A DNA stretch of 64,000 bases from positions 33,043,969-33,107,968 of the forward strand of contig CM043942.1 of NCBI GenBank assembly GCA_014529385.2, read 5' to 3'. Under the pieces are notes generated by a model. It did no database searches. It was not told the DNA's origin and saw only the letters and a list, made by a program, of their open reading frames with translations. The stretch's first letter is position 1. Every line of letters starts with the position of its first letter. Shown one piece after another: positions 10,030-21,158 of this stretch. A program made the position numbers and the translations under genes. The DNA comes from Adiantum capillus-veneris (taxonomy: Eukaryota; Streptophyta; Polypodiopsida; Polypodiales; Pteridaceae).

Positions 10030-11250
10030 TTTTGAACTTAATAAGATACCGTCAGATAATCTTACCATGCCGTAGTACCTTGTCTTCGTGCCGAAGGATA
10101 GCTTCGGGTTGTAGTACTTCTTTTTTATCTTCGATTATTAGGAGGGTCTTCATAATTGGTTCATTTGGAGGCTCTCCTTTGTAGGGCTTGAGTAGGCTCA
10201 CATGAAAAAAAGCATTGTGTATGAGCCAATGGTTAGGCAACTTGACTTGATAATCCACGTCATTGATTGGCTTCAAAATTTGAAAAGGACCATAGTATCT
10301 TTTTGCTAGTTTAGCATAATACTTTTGATGGCCCGTAGGATTTTTGCCCGTCGTTTGCCTCAATCAAGCCTTAGGAAACTTAAGTAAAACCCAATCATTT
10401 TCTTTGGACGTTAAGGCCCTTCTGTGCTTATCAACAACAGCTTTTTGCCTTAGTTGGGAGATGGATATAGCCTCCTTAATCTTTTGAAAAGATGCTTGCA
10501 GGTCACGGCTATACTCATCGGCAACGAAGATCTTCCCATGTACTTTAAGTAGCAAGGGACTTTTAAGTCTTCCCTCTATGATTTCAAAAGGTGCTTTTCT
10601 CGTAGAAGTATGGATAGTATTATTATACGCGTACTCTACAAGAGGTAAGTACTTTTCCCATTGTGAGCATTGATCTACTTCTGTAACATAGGTCTTTAGT
10701 AGATCAAGAATCGTAAGATTGGCTATCTCACCCGTTTGTGGGTGATAGGCCGAAGAGAAATTCAATCTTGTACCTAGATTTTCGAAGAGACCTTTCCAGA
10801 AATTATTGGTCATTCTAAGATCTCTATCTGACACGATGGATGTTGGCAATCCATGGTGTTTGAAAATCTGTGATATGAAGAGAGTTGCCATTTGGTGTGC
10901 CTTAATAGTCTTCTAGACAGGGATAAAGCGTGCTTGCTTGCTAAACCTGTCGACTATTGTCCATATTCCCGTATTCCCATGGATAGATTTTGGTAATCCA
11001 AAGATAAAATACATGGATATACTCTCCCATGGTGAATTAGGAATTGGCAATGGCTGGAGTAATCCAAGTTGCTTCCCTCTATCATACTTGGTCTTTTGGC
11101 ATACCACACATTTTGAAACATACTCTTGTATGTCCACTTTCATGGTAGGCCAATAAAAGTACCTCTCTACTCCTCAAAGAGTAGGTTGAATGCCTCTATG
11201 CCACACATAGGGAGGAGCATGGGATTCATACACGACTTTCTCACGAAGGG
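10030..11250 (-). pseudogene. Gypsy integrase with chromodomain-like tail
   Basis: Minus strand. An H2C2 zinc-finger half (CVVCQKTKYDRGKQLGLLQP) is followed by core segments PWESISMYFI...GLPKS, IVDRFSKQARFIPV, HGLPTSIVSDRD and SSAYHPQTGE, matching gypsy integrase; the second catalytic Asp lies in VSDRD. A GPF/Y-like module (RYYGPFQILKPINDVDYQVKLP) and a tail with PEAILRHEDKVLRHGK and LIKFKNYPFEDA resemble a chromodomain, so the source was probably a chromovirus. Integrase inserts the cDNA, and the chromodomain steers it to chromatin marks. Stops at about 10364, 10900 and within the tail disable it. Confidence 0.85.
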
Positions 11251-11406
11251 TATATCATCTTCAGCCCTATTTTCAACATGTTCTCTTGGTTGCAAATTGC
11301 CTTTACTTGCTTGCAATGGCTATCCAACATCTTCTGGCTCATTAAGAGTTTCAGGCCTTTGTGGTGCATCCTAAGGCTCAATTTTAGAAATAATGGGCTA
11401 TACATG

Positions 11407-12310
11407 TTAAAATTTGACCTTTTTAGCATTGACATCAAAGGCATCATTGTTTTCAAGAAGCTTTTCCTCATTAAATACAACATCTCGATCCCATATAACC
11501 CTTTGAAGTTGAGGTAGCCGTACTCTATAGCCAATTTCTCTTTCATCTCCATATCCCATGAAGATTCCTTTCATGGAAATAGCATCAAGCTTGCTCCTCA
11601 ACTCAGGCCTTACATGCACAAAGGCCTCACACCCGGATATGTGTAAGTGTTCATATGAAGTGGGTTTGACATACCAAACCTCTTTAGGGATGCCAACTTT
11701 CAACGTAGTGTGGGGTGAATGATTGCAATATGAACTGCAATCACAAGCACCTCTCCCCAAAATCCTTGAGGGAGATTAGCGGTGGACAACATGCATCATA
11801 CCCTGCCACACCATTAGATGAAGGACTATAAGGGGTTGATAGATCCCTCTTGACACCATTTCCTTGGAAAAACTTAACAAATTGAGCATATATAAACTCA
11901 CTCTCATTGTCTGTACACAAGCATTTCAACTTCCTATCTGTGTGGGTAGTCACAAACACATGAAAAATCTTCAAAGAACCAAACGTGCCACTTTTATTCT
12001 TGAGCAAATAAACCCATATTTTCTTATAGAAATCATCAACAAAAGAAACAAAGTACGCAGCACCACCCATCCTCTTGACAACCATGCTACACACATCAGA
12101 ATGTACAAGATTAAGATGATCATATTTGCGAGAGACACCAAAGTAATAAGAATTTCTCACTTTTTTTCCATATTGGCATTCATTATAAAAATCAAGCTTT
12201 AAGCCCTTAGTATCAATAAGAGAGGAAATAACATCAAGTCCTTTATGGTTCGTATGGTCTAATATTTTGTGCCAAAGATCTAAGAGAATTTGTCTGGGAA
12301 GGCTTTGCAA
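11407..12310 (-). pseudogene. Copia integrase (GAG-pre-integrase and core)
   Basis: Minus strand. LWHKILDHTNHKGLDVI is the first His of the zinc finger, and NLVHSDVCSMV holds the first catalytic Asp. LCTDNESEFI carries the second Asp, and the later part has LSTPYSPSSNGVA. The expected catalytic Glu after NGVAE is replaced or lost at a frameshift near 11770. The C-terminal segment continues in another frame with SPHTTLKVGIPKEVW and FMGYGDE, typical of copia. One frameshift and several substitutions make it non-functional. Confidence 0.85.
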
Positions 12311-12409
12311 TGCAAGAAACGAAGTGTCCCCTTCTTTGTGCCCTTAACAATTTACATAGCACCTTCTGTGAGCTTCCAAGTACCACCACTGAAAATGGTG
12401 TTATAACAA

Positions 12410-12722
12410 TGCATATCAAGCTACCCAATAGCGAGTAGACTCTTCTTGATGCCAAGAACATATATGAAACCATGCAAAACAAGTTCTTGCCCATTATATC
12501 AAGGGCCAAATGAATAGAGCCTATTCTATCAATCATATCCAAGGTAAACTTTGCATAACTGCCTGCATCAAAAGTGGCAAAACACTCCCAAGATGGAGTC
12601 ACATGAAAAGAGGTAATCATGATTATTTTCAAGGTAAAATTTGCATAATTGTCTACATTAAAAGTGGCAAAACACTCCCTAGATGGAGTCACATGAAAAG
12701 AGGCACTTGAGTTCACTATCAA
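12410..12722 (-). pseudogene. Copia aspartic protease with internal duplication and mutated active site
   Basis: Minus strand. SASFHVTPSRECFATF is the copia protease signature that normally follows DSG. Here the residues before it read VNSSAS, so the catalytic Asp codon has become Asn. The segment from SFHVTPS to NFTL/KFTL is present twice in tandem, spaced about 100 bp (nucleotides about 12540-12620 and 12637-12715). Loss of the Asp and the duplication both argue for a dead enzyme. Confidence 0.75.
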
Positions 12723-12879
12723 GGACTAGGACAAGCCATCACTTATAGATAGTAAAGCATCAATGACATCACTCTTGGTGATTTGCATGTCTTGTGCATG
12801 ATAAACCTAGGCATCCATAGGAGACATAGTGGCACACATTATATCATCTATGTCAAACAGTTCTTCAATCACTACATTG

Positions 12880-13702
12880 GAGGCTACATTGACCTTCTCC
12901 TTGCTCTTGGAACCATCAGAAACATCAGTCTTGTCATCCCTTTTCTTCTTGTCACCCACATTATTTTTTCTTTTTTACTCTTTCTTAAAGTATCTGTAAT
13001 CTGGCTGATTATGGCCTTCTCAACCACATTCGTAAAAAGTGATATCAGATTGTTGTCCTTTGATCTTGCTCTTGCTCCTTTGACCAAAATTAGAATCCCT
13101 ATCATTTGTTCAACCTCTAACCATGTGAGCGGAGGCATTAGCCTCACCACTTGCCTTTCTCTTAATTTCCTAATCAAAGATAGAACCCCTTACTCCATCA
13201 ACAATAAAGTTTGGGTTATTAGACATGAGACCACTAAGGCCTCCCAAGAATTAGACAAGGTCATAAGCAAGAAAATGGCCATTAACTTATCATCAAAACG
13301 GGGAAAACCATAATCTTGCAGTTGTGAAACAATACCTTTAAAAGCCCCAATGTGCTCAACTGCAAATTTTGCAGTATCCAATTGCATACGCATTAATTTA
13401 CGCATCAAGTGCTCCTGGTTCACTGACGTGCTATTTTCATAATTGGCCTTGAGATTTTTCCACACAACATAGGGAGTTTCAAGACCCTTAAGGTCTACCA
13501 AAATTTCATCAACAACAACCATCTTTACATATGAAATAGCCTTTTTGTTTTAATTAAGCCACACCTCATCTGTCATAGCTACAGGCTTTGCATCTTGCAG
13601 TGCTCCATTGCAATCTTTTAAGAAAAGAATGCCCTACATTCTGTCATTCCATAAATCAAATCTAGTGTCTTCAAATCTCTTAATTTCAAAGTGATTCTTC
13701 AT
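12880..13702 (-). pseudogene. Copia gag (UBN2 type) with decayed zinc knuckle
   Basis: Minus strand. The start codon at 13702 opens MKNHFEIKRFEDTRFDLWND, the typical N-terminus of plant copia gag. A stop follows soon, then MTDEVWLN, then a long open part (13522-13190) with LKANYENSTSVNQEHLMRKL as in UBN2-family gag. A CCHC knuckle can be traced in a third frame near 13000-13040 (YECG, EGHNQPDY) with the last Cys changed to Tyr. Gag would form the virus-like particle. At least two stops and two frameshifts are present. Confidence 0.8.
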
Positions 13703-14334
13703 GTTCAAAGAGGAGGAAAGGCCATATTATTCTTTTTGTGCACAAAATTTTTGAAAATTGATTTTTTTTTTTAAAAACAAAAAATTAGTAATTTGCCAAA
13801 ATTTCAATAATTTTTTTGCAAAAACAAGTGTCACAAAGGTAATACAACACTTCTAAAAGGTTCACTTGAATTTTTTGCAAAAAAATTACAGCCGTTGAAA
13901 TTTTCAAATTTTTTGTTCGAAAATTTGTTTATTTTCACAATTTCAAGGTGCAATCCACAGATTGATACATGAGGTAGCTATGTGCATCAAAATGCCCAGA
14001 TTTCACTATTGAAATTGACTTGTAAATGCTAAAATTTGTTTAAAATTGGACCAAAAACACCTGTTGTTTACAAATTTCTAGCAATTTTCATAATTCTCGT
14101 ACATCAAAAACATACTCCACTTGAGAGTGCATCATACTTAGAGGTGCAATTTCTAAAATGCACTTGTTGTGAGAGAAAGGAAGTATAGTAAGAGAGTTGG
14201 AAAGAAGACTTGCTTGCTGGAGAGACTTCCCACTATGAAAACTTTCTAAAATGGGAGAGAAAGTTTCTTGAGAGTATAGGCCTGAAATACTTAGCTACTT
14301 GCGAGACGAACTCCTCGCAAGGAATTTGCACAAC
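13703..14334 (-). other. Copia 5' untranslated leader
   Basis: About 630 bp between primer site and gag start, strongly A/T-rich with long A and T runs (13740-14040). No gene. Confidence 0.7.
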
Positions 14335-14346
14335 GCTCTAGTACCA
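14335..14346 (-). other. Copia primer-binding site
   Basis: Minus strand TGGTACTAGAGC, two changes from the iMet site TGGTATCAGAGC, two bases past the LTR end (TTTCA). Confidence 0.82.
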
Positions 14347-14348
14347 GT

Positions 14349-14733
14349 TGAAAGAGGAGGTTCACAAAACCAGGTTGGGTGAGTTTGGATAGCGGAGTGT
14401 GTGCGCATAGGTCAAGTGTAGAGAGACAAAGAGAGGTAGCGTGAGGGCTAAGCGTTTGCTACAGAGAGAAGCTACGATATGTTGAAGTCCTCAAAAACTC
14501 AAGTGATGAGGTTTTTGGGACCCTTTTTATTAAAATGAGCCATTTGGCCACTTGGACAATGTGAAACCTTTAAAAATAGTCAAAGTGGCCCAAAGGCCAA
14601 TAAATGAAGTATAATGCCTGTACAGGCCCAAACTTGTGGGCTAAAAATATATCGAAAATATATTTGTGAAGCTCTTGATCAAAGGTACACTGTGGAACGG
14701 TCTAGAGGTGACGTTTGGGCATTTACCCCAATA
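14349..14733 (-). repeat. 5' LTR of the copia element
   Basis: 385 bp, the same length as the 3' LTR. Minus strand begins TATTGGGG (TG mutated to TA) and ends CTCTTTCA. Confidence 0.88.
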
Positions 14734-14738
14734 GAAAC

Positions 14739-15380
14739 TAATATGTAGCTTGTCGTCCCCCCTTATGCTCAAAGTCTCGAGCCTGCACTTGCCTTTCAAG
14801 CTCCTACATGAACCTTTATGTAGCTAAAGGAAGAAACTAAACTAATTCGATCACATGTTCCAAAAGGTCAATACATAGAGCCAATTGTACTTTATTTCCA
14901 TCAATGCACCTCCTTTAGAGAGATTTCACTATTTGCATCATACTTGTTATGATAATAACTTGGTCCTCTTAGGTTTCTCTTCATAAAGGATGGATTTTTT
15001 AAGCCCCTTTTTCAACATGTGCCTTTCTTACAATTAAAAATTCTCACATTGTCACTTAAATGTGTGTTGTAGTTTGTAACATCTCTATCACTTGAATCTC
15101 TATGTCTCTCTCTCTAAGTACTTCAATCCCTCTAAGCTCTACAAAAATGCTTTTACTTTCTATTATGGAATTGATGGAAACTTCACACACACAACACTTG
15201 AAAGTTGAGAGTATGAGAAAACTGGATTTCACAATGTAACTTCTTCAATCCCTTAGAAAATTGCCACTACATAGCCAAATTATAAAGGTATCATGAGATT
15301 TAAGAAATAAAGTTCCGCAACTGTGCTTGTCATATCATTAATAGTGAAGAGATTATAGCTATCTCAAAATGAGCTTAATT
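14739..15380. other. No gene recognised; probably interior of an older LTR element
   Basis: Short (CT)n and A/T-rich stretches, no coding motifs. It lies on the internal side of the primer-site-like motif at 15381-15390. Confidence 0.4.
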
Positions 15381-15390
15381 TTGATACCAA
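15381..15390 (-). other. Primer-site-like motif of an older minus-strand LTR element
   Basis: Minus strand TTGGTATCAA directly preceded by ...AACA, a plausible LTR end. It implies that an LTR begins at 15391 (TGTTGTATTG) and that the CACTA element inserted 29 bp inside it. Confidence 0.45.
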
Positions 15391-15422
15391 TGTTGTATTG
15401 TTAGCTATATGGGGTATTAAGT

Positions 15423-15540
15423 CACTACAACAAAAAAACGTGTTATCGACGCGGCCCGTCGCTATCCGCGTCGCTGTGAAACCAATCGCTCTTAGCGACG
15501 CATATAGCGACGACCATAGCAGAAAATTTTTTTCTTGGGT
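15423..15540. repeat. CACTA left terminus: TIR and subterminal repeats
   Basis: CACTACAACA, then several short direct and inverted copies of CGACGCG, GCGTCGC and TAGCGACG up to about 15520. These are probable transposase-binding motifs. Confidence 0.85.
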
Positions 15541-15789
15541 AGAGGGCAGGTAGCCTGGCCTGTGCCCAGTTAAAAGATGGACACAGCCACAACCAGACTT
15601 CTTGCCCTCTGCCCAAGAAAGCAAGCAGCACCAAAATATCAACCATGCTCCCGCGTGCAGAAATTTCGGCAGAGTTCCCTTTGTTTTTACATAAACTTTT
15701 CAAAAAAAGCCATATCATGTATACGCCTCCTACATGCTATCCATGTAGGATCTCACATGAGATTTAAGGCCAATGAAAGACAACCGTAC

Positions 15790-15970
15790 CAACTGAAAAG
15801 CATAGCCATAACTTAAAAGCATAACCATAACTTAAAAGCATAACCATAACGAACCATAACCATAACTTAAAAGCATAACCATAACTTAAAAGCATAACCA
15901 TAACGAACCATAACCATAACTTAAAAGCATAACCATAACGAACCATAACCATAACTTAAAAGCATAACCG
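15790..15970. repeat. Short tandem repeats in the CACTA element
   Basis: Units of the type AACTTAAAAGCATAACCAT, some with an added AACGAACCATAACC, repeated about eight times. They create a spurious aromatic-rich open frame on the minus strand. Confidence 0.93.
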
Positions 15971-16334
15971 GCTATAACCACTTTGATCAAAACCATAATG
16001 CAGATAACCATAACCATAAACAAAATTAACAATAACCATAAGCATAACCAAAAAGAGAAACAATAACTGTCTATACAATGACAATGACAATGACAATGAC
16101 AATAATCATAACCATAAGGGAAACAATAACTGTCTGAACACTAACTGTTTGTACAAAAAAGAGACACAGAAGCGTGTCTGTGTCTCACAAAGCATATAGA
16201 TGAAATCTGGTCCACTAATGACTAGGCGTCGCAACCTGCACATAGGACAACTCACAAAATTAGTATTGATATTACTTCACATATACTGACTTAATTAAAT
16301 CAACTCACACATATTAACGTCTCACCTCAAGCGA

Positions 16335-16466
16335 TCAGCGAAACTGTAAGGCCTCCCAATCTACAGGCTCTCCTGAAGCTTCAAGATCATTCAGTACTTC
16401 ATAGATACCTCTGCGATATCCATCTGACTCCTCCTCGCGTGATGGAGCTCGATGCATCGCAAGATT
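16335..16466 (-). pseudogene. Possible last exon of CACTA transposase gene
   Basis: Minus strand. Follows an acceptor-like TTCTGCGTTT-flanked CAG (16467-16469) and stays open for 43 codons to TGA at 16335-16337. The acidic peptide includes REEESDGYRRGIYEVLNDL. Coding-like composition and its position at the 3' end of the Tnp2-like gene suggest a terminal exon. I do not recognise the peptide; its phase does not match the exon at 16599, so exons between would be missing. Confidence 0.3.
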
Positions 16467-16592
16467 CTGCGTTTATACAAAAATCAAAGTAATAAGAATA
16501 CATGATTCATCGCGTTTTAAAAAACTCCATAGTTAAGATTGGATTAGAAACTCACAAACTCTTTTGTAATCAGAAAATCTCTTTTGTAAATT

Positions 16593-17122
16593 ACGTACCT
16601 AAACAAAGCAGTGACGCTTGCATCTGACCACCTGTACACTGACTGAAGATTCAAAAACGCCAGACAAGTACAAAGCACAGATATTTTGGCGCCTTCATAG
16701 ATTGGTTGACGTGCCAACTTTCTCAACATGTCTTCAGGAGATAGGCGCACGGCTTCTGGTGCTGCTTCGTTCGCGTTCTCCTCGCTTGTCTGGAAGAAGG
16801 CATCCAGCATATCCTCCATGCCGTCGTCTTCTGTCTGTAAGCCTTTTTCTGCTTCCATCCGTGGCTCTATATTGGTCGGACCTTCACGCATAATCTTTTT
16901 TCTCTCTCTCTCTCTCTCTCTCTCAGATGTAGGTGCTATGTCGCGGAAATCAATGCCCGTTCCATAGGAGTCGTATCGCAGATTCTGTACGGTTTCTCTA
17001 GCAAAATCTCCGTACTTGTGCACATGCTCATTACATATCCTACGCTTGCGCAGGATTTGATACTTGCAGAGCGTGCACGAGCATGCAATCTTTTCCTCCA
17101 TGTTAGTTGATGACGTTGCCAT
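16593..17122 (-). pseudogene. Tnp2-type transposase N-terminus (first exon)
   Basis: Minus strand, ATG at 17122. Near residue 13 the motif CSCTLCKYQ...EHVHKYG resembles the zinc-binding transposase-associated domain of plant CACTA Tnp2 proteins. After an acidic, low-complexity linker (with an ERERERER stretch from a (CT)n insertion), LARQPIYEGAKISVL and CLAFLNLQSVYRWSD match the region just before the Tnp2 catalytic domain. The exon ends at 16599 with a consensus donor (GTACGT at 16593-16598). The catalytic domain is absent from the rest of the element, so no active transposase is encoded. Confidence 0.7.
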
Positions 17123-17493
17123 CTACAATGATTATGAATGTTGTTTTAATATATATATATATATATACTCCTCACAATGTAAACTACCTCGCATTCTCTA
17201 GTCTTGCCCAATCTCCGTACACCTCGGTCTAGAGGTGTACGGAGATCAGGACCACCGGGTCAAAATCTCGTCTTTATTGGTCAAATCTTATATGGGTAGA
17301 CACATACGTGCACTCCCAGGTGTACATGGCAATGCATGTAGCAGGCAAAACCCCTTTGCCTCTTTTAGTTCCATAGTTTCTTCTCTGTCTACATACCCTA
17401 TCTCTCGTTCTTTCTCTCTTGATCTCGCTCTCGCTATCTCTCTTTCTCTATTTTCCTATTACTCTGCCATAACTCCTGGAGCTCCACTTCCCT

Positions 17494-17494
17494 A

Positions 17495-17575
<81 letters not shown>

Positions 17576-17600
17576 CTCTCTTTCTCTATCTCTCTATTTC

Positions 17601-17656
<56 letters not shown>

Positions 17657-17665
17657 CCCTATCTC
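17494..17665. repeat. (CT)n-(TA)n-(CT)n compound microsatellite
   Basis: CT repeats to 17520, TA repeats 17520-17574, then CT-rich sequence to about 17665, all inside the CACTA element. Confidence 0.96.
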
Positions 17666-18056
17666 TCTAATGATCGAATGAGCGACTGATCTAGGGAGAT
17701 CTAGACGCCCACGACTGCGGAGGACTACACAACATCGACAGAAGCTGCATCAGAGGATATAGCTAGGTCACTTTGGCTCGACATGCACAACGTCCGGTCA
17801 AAGTACTGACCATGGAGGAGATCTACCTATCCCAACTAGCTCGTTTAGCCGTTTAGTCTACACCCAACAGTTTAGGATTCCATAATATTTTATTTTGTCA
17901 TCTTCTTACTCTGACTTTGTATCAGATCCATCACTTGTAACTTTCTTGTCTCATGTCTCATAGGTCACTTTGGCCTTTCGAAGACGTTAATATAACATTT
18001 CATTTCATTTCTCTCTTTATTTTTTTTTCTTTAGTTTTAATTTCCTAAGCATACAT

Positions 18057-18060
<4 letters not shown>

Positions 18061-18105
<45 letters not shown>

Positions 18106-18124
18106 ATTACCTACACACACACAC

Positions 18125-18168
<44 letters not shown>

Positions 18169-18216
18169 CACACACACACACACCTCTCTCTCTCTCTTTC
18201 CTACACACACACACAC

Positions 18217-18264
<48 letters not shown>

Positions 18265-18288
18265 TACACACACACACACGATGTAGAG

Positions 18289-18328
<40 letters not shown>
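18061..18328. repeat. (CT)n/(CA)n/(GA)n compound microsatellite
   Basis: Several cycles of CT repeats followed by TACACACACAC, then a switch to AG repeats (18294-18328). Confidence 0.96.
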
Positions 18329-18332
<4 letters not shown>

Positions 18333-18419
18333 TGGGGAGGGTGGAGATGGACATAATACCTGCGCAGCAGGTTTCGGCCAAGACCCGAGCAGGCGAAAAT
18401 GGCCCCTGCACGTGGGTTT

Positions 18420-18610
18420 TGCTTTTTCCCCCCAATTTTTTTGGCGTCGATATACGCGTCGCTATACGCGTGGCAAATAAAGCCTTTTCACACGTGTATC
18501 GACGCACATTGCGACGCGTATAGCGACGCCCGTTAATGTCGTCGATATACGCGTGAAAAGGCATGGCCGTCGATATCGGTACGTCGATATCTTCATTTAG
18601 TGTTGTAGTG
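18420..18610. repeat. CACTA right terminus: subterminal repeats and TIR
   Basis: Repeated GTCGATATACGCG and GCGACGCGTATAGCGACG motifs, ending TGTTGTAGTG. The same motif TATAGCGACG occurs at the left end. Confidence 0.85.
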
Positions 18611-18613
18611 AGT

Positions 18614-20390
18614 GTTATAAAACTGAAGAAAAAAATTGACATATCATATAAAACCACATGAACAAGCAAAAGTATGTTTAGATTGTATCTTATGTGCTAA
18701 AAAGCTAATGAAAGTGAAACTTTGTCAATAGACCAGCATTGGTAGATTTTCATAAATCGGCCACCACTTCAAAAACAAACATCCCCTATCCCTTACGAGA
18801 TGGAAACTTGTTGAAAATTAATAGAGCTAGCCATAGAATACTTTGAAGCTTAGTAAGATGACTGTAAAAATGTGGTAGTGCCAATTATTATTAAAATGGA
18901 CAAAAAAACGGCTCTCATTTTTTAAGAAATTCAGGTTGAAAAATCTTTTGCAAGTGTAAGGTGACAAGTGAATTTCATAGCAAAAAAAAAGGGAAATCTT
19001 TTTTTAATTTTGTGGGCATAAATGAGTTAAGTGTCATTATGTACCTCTTGTAATAATTCTAGAAAGTTGCTAACTTAAGAGGATATAAACAATGTCTCAA
19101 GATATTAAAGTGTCCCATTACCTCAGGAAATAATATTTCTCTCCTTTTATTATCTCATGGAACAATGATTCATGAACGAAAAATTAAATAGGCTTGAAAT
19201 ATGGTTTTATTCATCTTCTACAATAAACATGGATGAGACATTTCAAAATTTAAAAACTCAAAAAACTTGTTTGAGATACTAAAAAATGCTTCTTGACAAT
19301 CGTAGATTGTAAACCAAAGACACAAGCCTATGGTCACCAAGATGAGGATAGCACCTTGTGATCAGATACTATGGACGCCAAAATTTGAAAATAAGAGTAG
19401 AACTAGTTTTTGAACACCACATTGTACAAATTAACAAGCAATTTATTACATATGCCTTTGCCTTATAACTAGATTGGAAACATGACACTTTTATGTCCTC
19501 TTAACCGAGCAATTTTCTAGAATTATTACAAGGGATGCCAATGAGGTCTTAGAGTGCTTGATATCCACAAAGATAGCTTATAAGCTTAAAAAAACTTGGA
19601 ATTTTTTGGGCTATGGATTTGAGCTCTAAAATTGTCTACCATTAGTAGTTTCCAACCTAAACCATGCCAAAAAACATGTGCTATTTTTGCACATTTTCAT
19701 AAAATTGGCCATAGACCACTTTAGAAAGCCTTTTAGTGAATTGTAGGGTGTTACTTAAGTGGCCTTCATCAATATAATTGTTTTCAAATGCTTCTAATGC
19801 ATGGATACTCTATGTATTTGAAGGAGATTTGAAGCTATGGACGATTTATGAAAATCATGCCATGCATATTTATGGACGAATTTTACACTTTGATAAAATT
19901 TTTGGCAATGTATATGCAATAGAAATGTCAGGCCAAGGGCTAGGGCCATAGATTTTGTTGGCAACTATCTCTTTGATATGTTCTCCTTGTGCTATCAAGC
20001 AGAGGGGAAAAGCAAGGCTTCCATATCTATATATATGCACTGTGTGCATGATCACTCTCAAGTATTTATAGCTTGTCAAAGTGCAGGAAAAATAAGTGCA
20101 TGAAGCACATTGAAAGCACACTGACATCCACAGCTATGAGCGAGCTATGAGTTGATTCCAATGTTGACAATCATGCCACATGATGCTACAACTTCTGATG
20201 CTAAGGGCTATGGTTACAAAATATCAATAAGTACCTTAAATTTAAGTTTCATTTTTGAACTTATTCTGTCTTGTAGAATTTTCTACAATGCCAACTTGAG
20301 TTCTACCAAATAGCGAGCGAACTTGTTCGAGCAAGCTCAAAACCAAGCAAAGTTATTAAGTGAGTTGCTCAAGTATATGTATATTTATTC
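18614..20390. other. No gene recognised
   Basis: A/T-rich sequence without coding motifs. The first part may be the rest of the LTR interrupted by the CACTA element. A (GATA)n-like tract lies at about 20393-20415. Confidence 0.5.
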
Positions 20391-21158
20391 TGAGAGAGAT
20401 AGATAGATAGATTTTATTATCGTCCTCGGAGGTCAAATATGACCTATGGGATCAAAGTTACATGTGATGTAGTATGTGTATGGATGATGTTTGACTCTCG
20501 ATGCTCCAAAATTGTGGTGATGAGAGTCGCAATGGAGAGCCCACACTTTGGCTGGGAGAGGAAAGTGTGTAGGTCTAAGTTATGGCTGAAAATGTTAGAG
20601 AAGCAAGTTCGGATGTGACCAAAAGCTGAGCACTCTAGTAGTGTGTGGTACTCAAACTCTCAAACTTTGTAGTGGACATAATGTGCACAGTCGATTTGAC
20701 TCTTCTCCATTGCCCCAACGCCCTATCTCGCATCAAAGGAAATCGGAGCTAAGCCGAATGGTTGCGATAGTGCGTATCGCCGACAAGGGGATATGCTCAA
20801 GCATGTAAGTGTGAGTACGGTTTCCTCTTTCAGTGAAGAACATGGTTTTGTAGTTGGGGGCAATATGGGTGGTGTAATGTATGAAGCGTGACCCACCGGA
20901 TTTCTCCCAAGCCATAACACATTGGCATTGTAGAAAAGATTCATTCACTTGGGTGTCAATTGAAGCATCATGTAGCAAGTGTAATGCATCCCATCTCCCA
21001 AACCACTTCTTTATGTCTTGCATCCATCCCGTGCTCAAGATCTTGCTTTTATGCGTCTTTTGAACTTTTTTGCTTGCTTCCCATGCAATTGTAGGAAGTC
21101 GATGTGAGGGGTTTTGACGCATCTTTATCATGTACTCCACAACCCTTTCCATGCCCAT
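20391..21158 (-). mobile_element. LINE (non-LTR retrotransposon) 3' end, 5'-truncated
   Basis: Minus strand. The open part (21158-20733) ends with a segment resembling the end of plant LINE ORF2 (PLSAIRTIATIRLS). An in-frame TGA then replaces one residue and the frame resumes as CEIGRWGNG...LCTLCP. After a frameshift EYHTLLECSAFGHIR follows: a CxxC...H...C zinc-binding end as in LINE ORF2. The 3' end at about 20391-20415 is AATAAAA followed by TCTA repeats, a common LINE tail. RT and endonuclease domains are absent, consistent with 5' truncation. No target duplication was found. Confidence 0.6.

Larger units (their letters stand above)
7900..11250 (-). mobile_element. Ty3/gypsy fragment lodged in the copia element
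   Basis: Minus strand: integrase (zinc finger plus core), a chromodomain-like tail, a spacer, a polypurine tract, then an LTR. Gag, protease and RT are absent: the gypsy sequence starts within integrase at about 11250, where the copia integrase-RT linker stops. The lower junction is near 7900 but not sharp. One model is insertion of a gypsy element followed by deletion that removed the gypsy 5' part and copia RT together. Confidence 0.75.
6877..14733 (-). mobile_element. Ty1/copia retrotransposon, degenerate, with foreign gypsy segment
   Basis: Paired 385-bp LTRs (6877-7261 and 14349-14733) are flanked by a perfect 5-bp target duplication GAAAC (6872-6876 and 14734-14738). On the minus strand the order is LTR, primer site, leader, gag, protease, integrase, then gypsy sequence, then the end of copia reverse transcriptase with RNase H, polypurine tract, LTR. 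This PR-IN-RT-RH order defines copia. The central RT (including any YVDD box) is missing, replaced by gypsy sequence from about 7.9 to 11.25 kb. Many stops and frameshifts, the LTR divergence, and LTR terminal dinucleotides mutated to TA indicate an old copy. Confidence 0.9.
15423..18610 (-). mobile_element. CACTA (En/Spm-type) DNA transposon, 3188 bp, non-autonomous
   Basis: Terminal inverted repeats begin CACTACAACA at both ends (15423-15432; 18601-18610 reversed). A 3-bp target duplication AGT flanks it (15420-15422 and 18611-18613), diagnostic for this superfamily. Subterminal regions carry repeated GCGACG/CGTCGC motifs in both orientations. Internally only a Tnp2-like first exon and a possible last exon remain, so the element would depend on transposase from elsewhere. 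Strand is assigned from the Tnp2-like exon. Confidence 0.92.

Noticed and set aside
15764-15952. Repetitive aromatic-rich open frame on the minus strand
   Set aside because: Produced by the AACTTAAAAGCATAACCAT repeats in the CACTA element.
17235-17681. 148-codon open frame rich in Ser, Leu and Tyr
   Set aside because: It is translation of (CT)n and (TA)n repeats; the same happens at 18103-18669, 22339-22600, 37669-37924, 38774-39112 and 54253-54680.
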